A model generated the notes under the pieces. It was given only the letters and a program-made list of their open reading frames with translations, was not told where the DNA came from and did not search any database. From the NCBI GenBank assembly GCA_963402885.1, contig OY727095.1, positions 22,697,001-22,761,000 of the forward strand: a DNA stretch of 64,000 nt, written 5' to 3'. A program made the translations under genes and the position numbers. The DNA is from Antedon bifida (Eukaryota; Echinodermata; Crinoidea; Comatulida; Antedonidae). This document shows positions 11,331 through 21,734 of this stretch, in pieces. The stretch's first letter is position 1. Each line of letters opens with the position of its first letter.

Positions 11331-11800
11331 TTAGATAAAAGTTTTGGTCCTCTCTCCTTCATCTTTTTTTTTTTTTTTTTGCAATGTATTATACCATATG
11401 GACAATTGTCTGAAATAAAAGTTGAATTGAATTGTTAGATGCCATTTGGAAATATTTTTGATGTAAAGTAGCATTCTTTCGTTGGCCTCTTTGATGTTGC
11501 ATATGAGACAAGTTCGGAAAGTTCTCATTTTCATGAGTTAAGAGAACACCGTCTTTCAAAGTACATACTACAAACTTATCCTGCATTTGTGCAGTAGACC
11601 TACTTTCATTAGTCAGAAACTCAGATAATTCTTGTTCATTTTCGTTGCATCTAAAAAAATGTACTCCATTTTTATGGTAATGGGCCTTTGCTGTAAACCA
11701 TCTGAATCCTTTTCCTCGATTTTCTCTAGTCATTGATTTTTTAGCAAAATCCGAACCAAATCAATTCGTAAAAGACATCTCAATATATTCAAGTAAATTT
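11331..11800 (-). pseudogene. Captured fragment of the same nuclease-like family inside the element
   Basis: On the - strand, frames from about 11770 to 11389 read ...KKSMTRENRGKGFRW..., then NENEQELSEFL (about 11650), then VVCTLKDGVLLTHENEN. A shift to the neighbouring frame gives C-NIKEANERMLL-YIKN (about 11503-11455). These match in order the family blocks SLKSQTRE-RGKG, ENK-ELF-FL and CNHEEADTRM-LH, i.e. the C-terminal part of the nuclease-like region. At least one frameshift and a T18 run at 11366 break it. It lies in the same orientation as the flanking gene and covers the part that gene lacks. Confidence 0.6.
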
Positions 11801-11899
11801 GTGACATGGACCTACAATATACTGTTCTGTACAAGACCTTTTTAGGCATCCACCTGTGGACTTTCACTTTGAAGGTCTTGATTTAATCAATCAAAGTAG

Positions 11900-13285
11900 T
11901 GGTTCCAGACAAAGAAGGGGGTGTAAGACCATCCACAGACAAAGAAGGAGGTATAAGACCATCCACACACAAAGAAGGGGGTATAAGACCATCCACACAG
12001 AAGGGTGTAGGACCGTCCACAGACAAAGAAAGGGGTGTAGGACCGTCCACAGACAAAGAAAGGGGTTTAAGGCCATCCACACCCAAAGAAAGGGGTGTAA
12101 GACCATCCACACACAAAAAAAGGGGTGTAATACCATCAACAGACAAAGAAAGGGGTGTAATACCATCAACAGACAAGGAAGGGGATATAAGACCGTCCAC
12201 AGGCACAGAAGGGGTATAAGACCGTCCACAGACAAAGAAAGGGGTCTAAGACCGTCCACAGACAAAGAAAGGGGTGCAAGACCGTCCACAGACAAAGAAG
12301 GGGGTGTAGGACCGTCCACAGACAAAGAAGGGGGTGTAAGACCATCCACTGACAAAGAAAGAGTATAGGACCACTTACAGACAAAGAAGGGGGTATAAGA
12401 CCATCCACAGATAAAGAAGGGGATGTAGGACCATCCACAGACAAAGAAGGGGGTGTCGGACAATCCACAGACAAAGAAGGGGATGTAAGACCACCCACAG
12501 ACAAAGAAGTGGGTGTAAGACCATCCACACACAAAGAAGGGATTATATTAAGACCATCTACAGACAAAGAAGGGAAAGAAGGGGGTATAAGACCATCCAC
12601 AGACAAAGAAGGGGGTATAAGACCATCCACAGAGAAAGAAGGGGTTTAAGACCATCCACAGACAAAGAAAGGGGTTTAATACCATCAACAGACAAAGAAA
12701 GGGGTGAAATCCCATCAACAGACAAAAAAGGGGATATAAGACCGTCCACAGACAAAGAAAGGGGTTCAAGACCATCCACAAACAAAGAAGGGGGTGTAAG
12801 ACCATCCACACACAAAGAAAGGGGTTTAATACCATCAACAGACAAAGAAAGGGGTGAAATCCCATCAACAGACAAAAAAGGGGATATAAGACCGTCCACA
12901 GACAAAGAAAGGGGTTCAAGACCATCCACAAACAAAGAAGGGGGTATAAGACCATCCACAGACAAAGAAGGGGGTGTAGGACCATCCACAGACAACGAAG
13001 GGGGTGTAGGACCATCCACATACAAAGAAGGGAGTGTAGGACCATCCACAGACAAAGAAGGGGTGTAAGACCCATCTACAGACAAAGAAAGGGGTGTAAG
13101 ACCATCCACACACAAAGAAAGGGGTGTAATACCATCAACAGACACAGAAGGGGGTATAAGACCATCCACAGACAAAGAAGCGGGTATAAGACCATCCACA
13201 GACAAAGAAGGGGGGTATAAGACCATCCACAGACAAAGAATGGGGTATAAGACCATCTAAAGACAAAGAAGGAGGGGTAGGACCA
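11900..13285. repeat. 30-bp minisatellite, ~46 units
   Basis: The unit is close to GGTGTAAGACCATCCACAGA + CAAAGAAGGG. Because 30 is a multiple of three and the unit avoids stops in several frames, long frames appear on both strands (GVRPSTDKEG on +, SLSVDGLTPP on -). A higher-order copy exists: 12671-12820 and 12821-12970 are near-identical five-unit blocks. There is no start, splice or domain context, so I treat it as non-coding. Confidence 0.92.
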
Positions 13286-13769
13286 TATAACCGAGGAAGC
13301 ATAGGCCTACAAAAAGAAGATGCAATCAAAATAGGCCTACCACTTGGAAAACAAAAAATTGTAGAATAACTGAGGATTGATTGTTGAAATATAAAGGGTT
13401 CTTTGTAAGGTCATTAATAATATATTGATATAAACACGATCATCATACTATTCATTTGACATTCAAATACAGTCTATCTCGAAAAGAAGCTCATACTATC
13501 ACCTTTTCGAGGTTTTACGGTATTCCATAACATGTTATTTCCTCTGTCAAACTATTAAAACTTTTAGCGAATCAGAAGGTGCCAACATCATTGAACTAAT
13601 GGTACCAAGCACACTGTTTACCAATTTTATGTACTATATACAATTTAAGTCCATTAATCATTTAATATTATTACGCCTATCAGGTCAAAGTTCAAAATTA
13701 GGGGCATTTAAGACCAACAAAAACCACATACAGTATATTCACATAATTAAAATTCAATAATTAAATGTC

Positions 13770-14219
13770 AAAGGTCATAAATTGTATTTCCGGTCATTTT
13801 ATTTGAAAATGTTTCATTACTACAAATATAAATGTATTTATTCTGAACAAAATGACACCAAAATCGATTGAAAATGACCAGTAGTTACAGAGATATACAA
13901 ATACGAGGTCAAAGGTCAAACTGAAAGAAACGTCATTTCCGGTCATTTTTGGACGAAAATTTTCATTAGAGCAAATAGAAATATATAGTTTGTGAACAAT
14001 TTGAGACCAGAATTAAGTCTCTAATGTGTATAGTTGCCAAGATATGAACATTTTTTGTTTTTATGGTGGCCATTTTGAAATCAAGATGGCCGCCATACCG
14101 GACGTTGGACACTTGGCACCCCCCGATATTTTGAATCTATATACATTAAAGAAACTTTGTGCCAAGTTTCATGCTTTGGTAATAAAATGCACAGCTCATG
14201 TCATTAACTGCTCTACTAC
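13770..14219 (-). repeat. Right arm of the TA-target element
   Basis: Inverted copy of 10674-11115. It contains a perfect DR1 word AGGTCAAAGGTCA (13906-13918) and ATGGCCGCCAT (about 14085). It ends CTGCTCTACTAC next to TA. Confidence 0.85.
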
Positions 14220-14221
14220 TA

Positions 14222-15678
14222 GGCGAATTACAAGGTTAGGAAATTCCTGTTGGTGACTTAATTGTACCATTTGTGCAATAGCGTATAGCTGCTGGTCAAA
14301 TGTATGTATATGAAAAGGTTGTCACACTTCTCTACTAACTCCTTGCCTCGTATGAGTGATGTGTATACAGTGCTCATATCAGATGGTGGTGCTTCTATAA
14401 TGGGTGGATATGCAATGACCGTGACACTTTTCATATTTCTCTTTGACTTAGTTGAATTGAAACCTGTCCAGAAGGGAATCACTTGTGAATGAGAATAGTG
14501 TATATGCTGTGGTATATTATATATGCCTCTTGATACTTGGCGAAGCAAACTCCACACAATGTCCTTGGTGGAATAAAACGTTGGAAACTTGTCAATGTAA
14601 TCTGAGTTGAAATAATCACCATGGCTTTTCAAATGACATGAATCTTCGCAGTGTGTGTGCAAGGAAAGCAGCAGAGGTTAAAAGATGAACTTCATCTGCA
14701 GTTGGATAGTGTGTTGTTGGATCGATGTTCTCTATATCTCTACGAAGAATGCTAGCAGCTTTGTAAAGAATGTGATCCTCATTCTCATCCCAATCTGCAC
14801 TAATGTTGGCATCAGTTCCAGTTTCAGTATTTTTTATTTCTTTCAGTACATTTCCTATAGACATCATCAAACTTTTACATACAACATCTGCTGACCCTTT
14901 TTGATAATAAAATGTTAATTCATCACCATACAATTTCATCAACTTTTGTTTTATAAAAAATGATCTTATCGGTGTCTTTACATTCATTGTAGAAATTTCG
15001 CATGTCACATAAAAGAACAATATTACCATTATCTAAAACAGGTTTAAAATGTTGAAAAGTTGATTTAACTAAGCTATCTACATTGTTTTCCGCCTTAATG
15101 TTTAGTGTGTGTGTTTTTGTTTGTATGTTACGTTTACATGTGTATGTTTGGTAACATCGCTTGTGATATTTTGCATTTAAAGCAAAAATATCCTCATGAA
15201 AAGAAAGAAGCTGTATGACAGCAGTGTCATTAATTTCACTGGCAATTTTGAATATTTTGTGACGTAACTCTTTTGGCTTCACATTTACTTTTGTTAAAAA
15301 TACACACTTCTTTTTATTTATTGCTTACCACATATGAAACACTGTTCATCCCATAAAAATAATGAAGACTCTTCTCGAGATATGCGCTTTATTTTGAGAT
15401 TATCGTTGTTCTCTTGCTTCCGTTTCTCTGGAAGTGCACGCTTCTGTGTATCTGTATATAATGACCTACACTGAAAGTGAAATTTTATATTTGATATTGG
15501 TTGGTTGGTATTCCGAATATGTTTGACCCTTTCGGCCACGTCATCCTGAAGCTCATCGCAAGAGTTAAGGAAAGTACTTAATCCTTTGTTTTTTATTGAA
15601 AGTCAATTCTCTGTCTGATAGCGATCCCTTCAAACCATTGCAGATGAGACATACTTGCAAGCCTGAAGTTACTTCCAT
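14222..15678 (-). pseudogene. Zinc-module/nuclease-like multicopy family, 5' half (interrupted gene)
   Basis: The likely start is the ATG at 15678 (MEVTSGLQVCLICNG). Two related metal-binding modules follow: CLIC...H-F-Q-C-R-S-L-Y-T (about 15479) and CFIC...H-K-R-C-Y-Q-T-Y-T (about 15165), each C-x2-C...H-x2-C-x3-Y-T. A helical middle (15029-14616) leads to IPFWTGFNS and IEAPPSDMSTVYTSL (about 14480-14360), then FDQQLYAIAQMVQ and NLVIRL up to the TA insertion at 14221. Frame breaks occur near 15590, 15320, 14650 and 14300. The order agrees with the uncharacterised marine-animal family named for the 3' half. The count of such genes in other genomes suggests a mobile origin, but no transposase activity is established. 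Confidence 0.7.
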
Positions 15679-15983
15679 GTTCTATTAGAATGTTACAGAA
15701 TAAATTGGGTTACAACTTACAGTATAAAAACTACTTGAAAATTGTTTTCATTTGTTATACAGAAGGCTTGTCTGTTTAAATAATAGCCTAAATCACACTA
15801 ACCTCAATTGTTATACTTTACTAAGTATTTTTTAAAAGAATGTTCTGTACCATGGTGTTTAAATATAATTTCTGTTGGAGAAAAATATAATAACACATTA
15901 CTTGCTAAATTAACTATACTATTAAGTTTCAGTGGGTTATTAATTGTTTGTTCAAAGAAAAAAAAGTTTTCACTTTTTATTTA

Positions 15984-17991
15984 TCCGCATTGAGCGGATA
16001 ACTCCTTGTAACTGTCCTGTTACTTTTTTTAGTTATCCTTATTGAGCGGATAACTCCTTGTAACCGTCCTGGATCTTTTTTTTCTATATATTCTTCTTCT
16101 TTCTTTCTCCTCCATTTTTATATCTTGCGGATCTCAAAAACTTGTAAACATAACATTTCATAACTTTGTCATCATATGGACATTTACGTGAAGTTGTGCA
16201 CCTCCTATTTTTGAATGACGTCAGAGTTGCGCAACATGACTTACGCGCGATTTTATGAATTACAATGATTTATCATACAATAAAAACTAAAAAGTGATTA
16301 TTAATTGACACTTGGTGTAAGGTTAATTCTTATCAAGGGTCAACTTTTTGTGTACTAAAAATGGCATGTTTTACAAGAAGTTACGCGCGCACGCGCATTT
16401 CTTCTCCATTTTTGTGTCTCGCGTATCTCAAAAACGTGTAAACAAAACATTTCTTCTCGTGAAGTTGTGCACCTCCTATTGTGAATGACGTCAGAAATGC
16501 GCAACATGACTTGCGCGCGATTTTATGAATTTCGTGTATTAGATTGAAAACCACATAACAATTTAAAGACCCCTTCCCTGCAATTTTGGACGTTTTTTGG
16601 AAAATAATACATATATATCACTTTAAAAACATTAAACCATGTCATTCCTTGTCTTAAATGTACGTTTTATGGTAAATTATGATAAAAAGTGAGAAACAAT
16701 GCACTACCTAAGTAGCTCGCGGCGATCGACCTCTCGTGGACGGTCTTAGGCCTAGCCTAGCTAGGCTTAGTTTTGTAGGCCTAGCTGGTAAACATCGGTA
16801 ACGTACGAACATCATACGCTAGCTATATACCTAGCCTGACGTTGTATAGTTGCTGCATTAATTGTCTTTCTATTTTTGCCAGACTCCGTTGATACAAATT
16901 GGGGAAAACCCGGTATTTTCGCTGAAAAGTTAGGAGTCTTCCATTTGTTTTGGCCGGCACGATCGATCGAAAAGTGGGCGAATTACAAGTGAAAAACAAA
17001 AATATCAATCCGCGCGCAATGCATTTTGGGATTTATAGCGGGCCGATATAATTATTAGAATCGACTTATTTTTCACATTTTTAACCGTTTAAAGACGAAA
17101 AAAGTTATCGCAATAGGACCATATAGTATTATTTTTACATTAAATATAGTTTGTGATCTTAAATTAGATCTAAAAAACGTAGGGAAGGGGGCTTTAAATT
17201 GAAACTTAGCAAAAGTTTAATTTATATCTTGAGCTAACTTTTTGTGCACTAAAAATGGCATGTTTTACACAAAGTTACTCCACTTATCCGTTTTCCATTT
17301 TCACCCCGAATTTAATATTGTCTAGGTCAATCAACTATCTTTCGCATGAGTTAAAAAATATTTTAATTTTTATGACGTCATCATGTCTAAAAATGTAAAT
17401 AATGTGGGTCACTTATTTTCATCTTTACAATTAATTTCTATATGTTATAGCTTGTCAGAATATGAAGTGATTATCGTTTTCTGGAAGCTATTGGATTGTA
17501 GATACGAATTCATATGAACATTTTGCCAATCAGATGTTGTGACGTCGCCATATGGCCAGTTGAATAAAAAAAGTCCTATTTTCACCTTTTGCGTCATAGT
17601 TCATCACATTTAAAAGAGCGGGCATCTATATTCTACGTATTCAAATTTCTTCTACACGTTAATATGTTGTTGCTGAGATAATTTCCTTCCGAATTGCTAT
17701 CTTAGAGTTTCATTTTGATATCGTCGCCATGTTAAAAATAGGAATAAATGGCGGATCCCGTAATTTCACCTATTCTACACTGTATTTAATATGTATACAG
17801 ATTATACTGTTTATACTGTATATACCATATGACACAAAATTGATTTCAGCACTAACAGCATATCATATTCTTCTCAGTTCAGGTCATAATGCCATAATCT
17901 TTTTCTGTGTGCAAAATTCCAACGTATGACGTGCACGTGGCGTTTCTCGTGCGGATAACTAACTCGTCAAAGTGATGAGTTTCATGTCTAG
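15984..17991 (+). mobile_element. Helitron-like non-autonomous element H1
   Basis: The 5' end is A|TCCGCATTGAGCGGATAAC, with a subterminal inverted repeat ATCCGC...GCGGAT. A second, near-identical 5' end lies at about 16035. The 3' end is a hairpin (ACTCGTCA-AAG-TGATGAGT) followed by TTCATGTCTAG|T. A TC start, 3' hairpin, CTAG end and an A|T insertion site are the Helitron hallmarks. There is no Rep/helicase ORF, so it is non-autonomous. It shares body sequence with H2 (52153-58720) and contains a TTAA MITE at 16567-17193. Confidence 0.65.
16567..17193 (-). repeat. TTAA-target MITE, copy 1
   Basis: Flanked by TTAA (16563-16566 and 17194-17197), with ends AGACCCCTTCCCTGC and, inverted, AGCCCCCTTCCCTACG. 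The inside holds TAACCGTTTAAAGACG, CGATCGATCG and TTAGGCCTAGCCTAGC. Other copies are at 43987-45265, 54200-54663 and 59093-59579. A TTAA target suggests a piggyBac-like mobiliser (inference). Confidence 0.75.
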
Positions 17992-18624
17992 TTTATATTA
18001 TTTTTATATTTGGATCTTACTTTTTCAAATCAATTCATGTACATCTAAATCGATCATTTAAAAAAAACTGCTATGTTTGACACTGAAGCATGGTCTAGGC
18101 TAACAATAACATACTATATCACTAAGCACCCCTGAAGCCTAGCATTATAAGATTATCGTCAAGTTAATAAACTTTTTATTTGAGAGAATAAATACTACTT
18201 AGCCAATGCGAAGGCTACCAAACACAATATAAGTCAGTCTAGGCCTAGCTTAAATTGCCTAGACTAGGCCTAGAGGAATACTTTAATAACAGATAACTAA
18301 TTTAAACTTTTAATAATCATAATAAATAATAGAAAGGTAACAATTAATTTACTTGCCTTTAAACACGACTTACTTTAGTATAAATAGTAAAAAACAAGAT
18401 TAATGTAGGCCAATTGTTCTAGGCCTGCATTGCTGCGTTTGAAACTTGCCAATTACTTCCTGGTTATGCTTTCCAACTTTCAACCAATCATAAGCCTTCA
18501 TCTTAAAACTATGTAGAGGGCGCATAGTATAATTTGGGGATGGTAACTTTGTAGAAATATGAAAATCATAAAAAAAATCATACTTAATTGAAAATATTGC
18601 GATTATTATGCTTTTGCTCATTAT
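17992..18624. other. Unique-looking intronic DNA
   Basis: AT-rich, with AGGCCTA words common in this genome. I see no ORF, RNA or repeat partner. Confidence 0.4.
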
Positions 18625-18893
18625 TTCGGATGATTTTTATTTATAGAGAATGAAACTAGCTGTACAATTTGTAATTTTACTTTGTTGCTATGGAAATGAA
18701 AAATGATTTTTTGTTATGTTATTAACATTTTTTAAATTTTTTTTTTACATAACTATATTTACCAATACTACTTTATAAATTGATAAAAAAAACAATGTTT
18801 ATTAATGTAAATAAAAACTTTTGTCCTTTTTTACGGAAAAATTCTGTGTAAAATCTGTAATGTACAAATATGCATAGCACCTACTATGTGTAT
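18625..18893 (-). repeat. Right member of the ~250-bp inverted repeat pair
   Basis: Inverted copy of 8145-8400, from ATGAAACTAGCTGTACAATT to AATGTACAAATATGCATAGC. Homology stops sharply on both sides. Confidence 0.7.
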
Positions 18894-19159
18894 CTTCTAT
18901 ATGAGAGCATATATCTATGTGTATACTATTGGTAGGAGAATTCTTGAATTTGGTTTTATATTAGGGGGTTTCCCATGCTACGAATACGATAACGAAATTG
19001 TAAGCTAGTACATACAAATCTGTTTTGCATGGTTAAGAAATATTGAGTGCGCCATCCAAAATATGACTGTGGTAAATTTAAACGAAGCGCAGGTATGTGT
19101 TGCTTGGCTGCCTATGCCTAGCGTAACATCAAAGCGAGTGGGTGAGGACTTTAAAAACT
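18894..19159. other. Spacer before the palindromic element
   Basis: No feature recognised. Confidence 0.35.
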
Positions 19160-21162
19160 GGGGCCGGATTTAACAAATTTGCTTAGCAAAAAAATCGTCT
19201 TAACTTTGCCTTAAATCCTTGATTTTGCCTAAGTCAGATTTATCAATATATCTAAGCAAAAAAATTTGCTTAATTTTGTCTTAAATCTAAGACGAACAAC
19301 ACCCTGCCTTGAGATGAAAAATTTCGTCTTAGCTCATTTCTGCAACAGAAACATTCTTTTTTGACAACGCGAGCGCGCTAGGCCGGAACATTGAACATTC
19401 GGAAAGGCTACGCTAGTGCGTTTTCCGCTGTACTACAGACGCTAAAATAATGATATCGATCTTCATAAAGATGGCCTACAAATTGGACGAGCAAAACTAA
19501 TATTTTCGTTATAGGTACGACCCATTTGACTAACTTTTAGAAAACTGTATCGGCTGCCAAGGGTCGCTGTCATTGATAAAAATAAATAAATGTTGATTTG
19601 ATTTAAGTTTAGAGCGAATGATTTTCGTATGTATTTCCGACTGTTGTGCTCTTTCTCTGTTTCAAGTAATAAAAACAATAGTAGCCAGAATGCTTGTTGG
19701 GAGTGAAAATACGGAGATAAAATGTTATAGCGCCGCCATCGCTAAGAGAAAAAAGCTAATGCGCATGCGTAAGCAAGGATTTTTCGTCTTAAGACATAAT
19801 TTGCTGCCCTCTAGAGTTTAATTTTGCGCATGTGCAAAGTAAAATTTAGGACAATTTTTCTGCTTAAGTTATTTGCTTAAGCAAAAATATAAGCAAATAT
19901 TGATAAATGCCAACCCAGGGTTGGCATTTATCAATATTTGCTTAAATCTTTGCTTAAGCTGAAATATTTAAGAAGTGCTTAAGCAAATAACTTAATCTTA
20001 TTTATCAAACCGTCTTTAGCAATGTCTTAGCAGAAAAATTGTCTTAGGTAAATTTTAATTTGCACATGCACAAAATTAAACTCTAGAGGGCAGCAAATTA
20101 TGTCTTAAGACAAAAAATTCTTGCTTACGCATGCGTATTAGCTTTTTTCTCTTAGCGATGGCCGCGCTATAACATTTTATCTCCGTATTTTCACTCCCAA
20201 CAAGAGAGGGCGCATTCTGGCTACTATTGTTTTTATTACTTGAAATAGAGAAAGAGCAGTCGGAAATACATACGAAAATCTTTCGCTCTAAACTTAAATC
20301 AAATCAACATTTATTTATTTTTATCAATGACAGCGACCCAGGGTTGGCATTTATCAATATTTGCTTAAATCTTTGCTTAAGCTGAAATATTTAAGAAGTG
20401 CTTAAGCAAATAACTTAATCTTATTTATCAAACCGTCTTAGCAATGTCTTAGCAGAAAAATTGTCTTAGGTAAATTTTACTTTGCACATGCGCAAAATTA
20501 AACTCTAGAGGGCAGCAAATTATGTCTTAAGACGAAAAATTCTTGCTTACGCATGCGTATTAGCTTTTTTCTCTTAGCGATGGCGGCGCTATAACATTTT
20601 ATCTCCGTATTTTCACTCCCAACAAGAGAGGGCGCATTCTGGCTACTATTGTTTTTATTACTTGAAATAGAGAAAGAGCACAACAGTCGGAAATACATAC
20701 GAAAATCATTCGCTCTAAACTTAAATCAAATCAACATTTATTTATTTTTATCAATGACAGCGACCCTTGGCAGCCGATACAGTTTTCTAAAAGTTAGTCA
20801 AATGGGTCGTACCTATCCCGAAAATATTAGTTTTGCTCGTCCAATTTCTAGGCCATCGTTATGAAGATCGATATCATTATTTTAGCGTCCGTAGTACAGC
20901 GGAAAACGCACTAGCGTAGCCTTTCCGAATGTTCAATGTTCCGGCCTAGCGCGCTCGCGTTGTCAAAAAAGAATGTTTCTGTTGCAGAAATGAGATAAGA
21001 CGAAATTTTTCATCTTAAGGTGTTGTTCGTCTTAGATTTAAGACAAAATTAAGCAAATTTTTTTGCTTAGATATATTGATAAATCTGACTTAGGCAAAAT
21101 CAAGGATTTAAGGCAAAGTTAAGACGATTTTTTTGCTAAGCAAGTTTGATAAATCCGGCCCC
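19160..21162. mobile_element. 2-kb near-perfect palindromic element with a partly duplicated arm
   Basis: The ends are GGGGCCGGATTTAAC and GATAAATCCGGCCCC. Arm A (19160-19918) meets its inverted copy at the perfect centre TGCCAACCC|AGGGTTGGCA. The inverted arm is present one and a half times: a partial copy 19919-20340 and a full copy 20341-21162, joined at GACAGCGACCC|AGGGTTGGC. Arm identity is very high, so the element is young or conversion-maintained. Small frames (e.g. 19618-19821 and 20498-20698, same peptide) are mirror images of each other and not genes. No transposase is present. Confidence 0.9.
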
Positions 21163-21391
21163 TGCTATTTATCAAAATTGATCTGGCATTTTCAGTAAAT
21201 TACTTTCAATAAATTTTTAATTACATTAAAAGTAATAATAATAAAGTATAGTATTGATATTTTATTTATTATGATTATAAATGATAATTTATTACTTTAC
21301 TAAACACAGGTCATGTTTAGATCTTGTATCATATGAGGAGTTTCTATGTTTAAATTTATTTCATAGATAGGCTGGAGTTAGTTCATTGTAA

Positions 21392-21464
21392 GGGCGTGTG
21401 GCGCAGTGTGTTGGACGCTTGAATACTGATAGTGAGATCGAGGTTCGAATCAAACTCTCGCCGC
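21392..21464 (+). repeat. tRNA-derived SINE head (pol III A and B boxes)
   Basis: The 73-nt stretch has an A-box-like GTGGCGCAGTGTGTTGG and a consensus B box GGTTCGAATC at about 21442. The acceptor stem pairs poorly, so it is not a functional tRNA. It is followed by a hairpin-like AT-rich tail (TGAAATTTTATTTTCA...TGAAAATAGAATTTCA). Confidence 0.6.
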
Positions 21465-21587
21465 ATTGCTTGTATCCTTGAAAAATGAAATTTTATTTTC
21501 ACGAGGGATTCGCCTCATGAAAATAGAATTTCATATTTCACCAAATGAATTATTTGTACCATATACTACTATTACATTTTTGTAAAG

Positions 21588-21734
21588 GAAGAATTAGAAA
21601 ATGCTACAGAATCCTTAGAAGAGATGAAAGCGAAGTTGCCAGATGTTCACAATCAAGCTGAATCAGAAAATAAGGAACATAGCAGGTGTTCCAGGCAACT
21701 TACAGACCAATCATCTCTATCACTCACACCAGAT
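21588..21734 (+). CDS. Coiled-coil gene, exon c
   Basis: 147 bp (49 codons), phase 0 at both ends, with acceptor CATTTTTGTAAAG and donor GAT|GTAAGC. It encodes EELENATESLEEMKAKL... and ends SLSLTPD. The heptad-like Leu/Glu pattern begins here. It joins the preceding and following exons without a frame change. Confidence 0.75.

Larger units (their letters stand above)
10674..14219. mobile_element. 3.5-kb long-TIR DNA element inserted at TA, splitting the pseudogene
   Basis: TA dinucleotides at 10672-10673 and 14220-14221 flank the element. Its ends are TAGTAGAGCAGTTA and, inverted, GTAGTAGAGCAGTTA. The inverted arms extend about 450 bp (10674-11115 and 13770-14219) and carry GGCCGCCAT and AGGTCAAAGGTCA words. 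Removing the element and one TA restores V-I-R-L-G-G-F-H in frame across the break, so the insertion point is certain. The TA target points to the Tc1/mariner-like range of superfamilies. The inside (11116-13769) has no intact transposase; it holds a pseudogene fragment and a minisatellite. Confidence 0.88.

Noticed and set aside
11900..13285. CRISPR-like array (30-bp period)
   Set aside because: There are no unique spacers; the repeat units are contiguous, and the DNA is eukaryotic.
11856..13329. Long open frames on both strands over the 30-bp array
   Set aside because: They follow from a stop-free unit whose length is a multiple of three; no start, splice or domain context.
19463..20864. 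Repeated ~70-codon peptides on both strands
   Set aside because: They are mirror images produced by the palindrome arms.
21392..21464. Functional tRNA gene
   Set aside because: Acceptor and anticodon arms do not pair well and a SINE-like tail follows.
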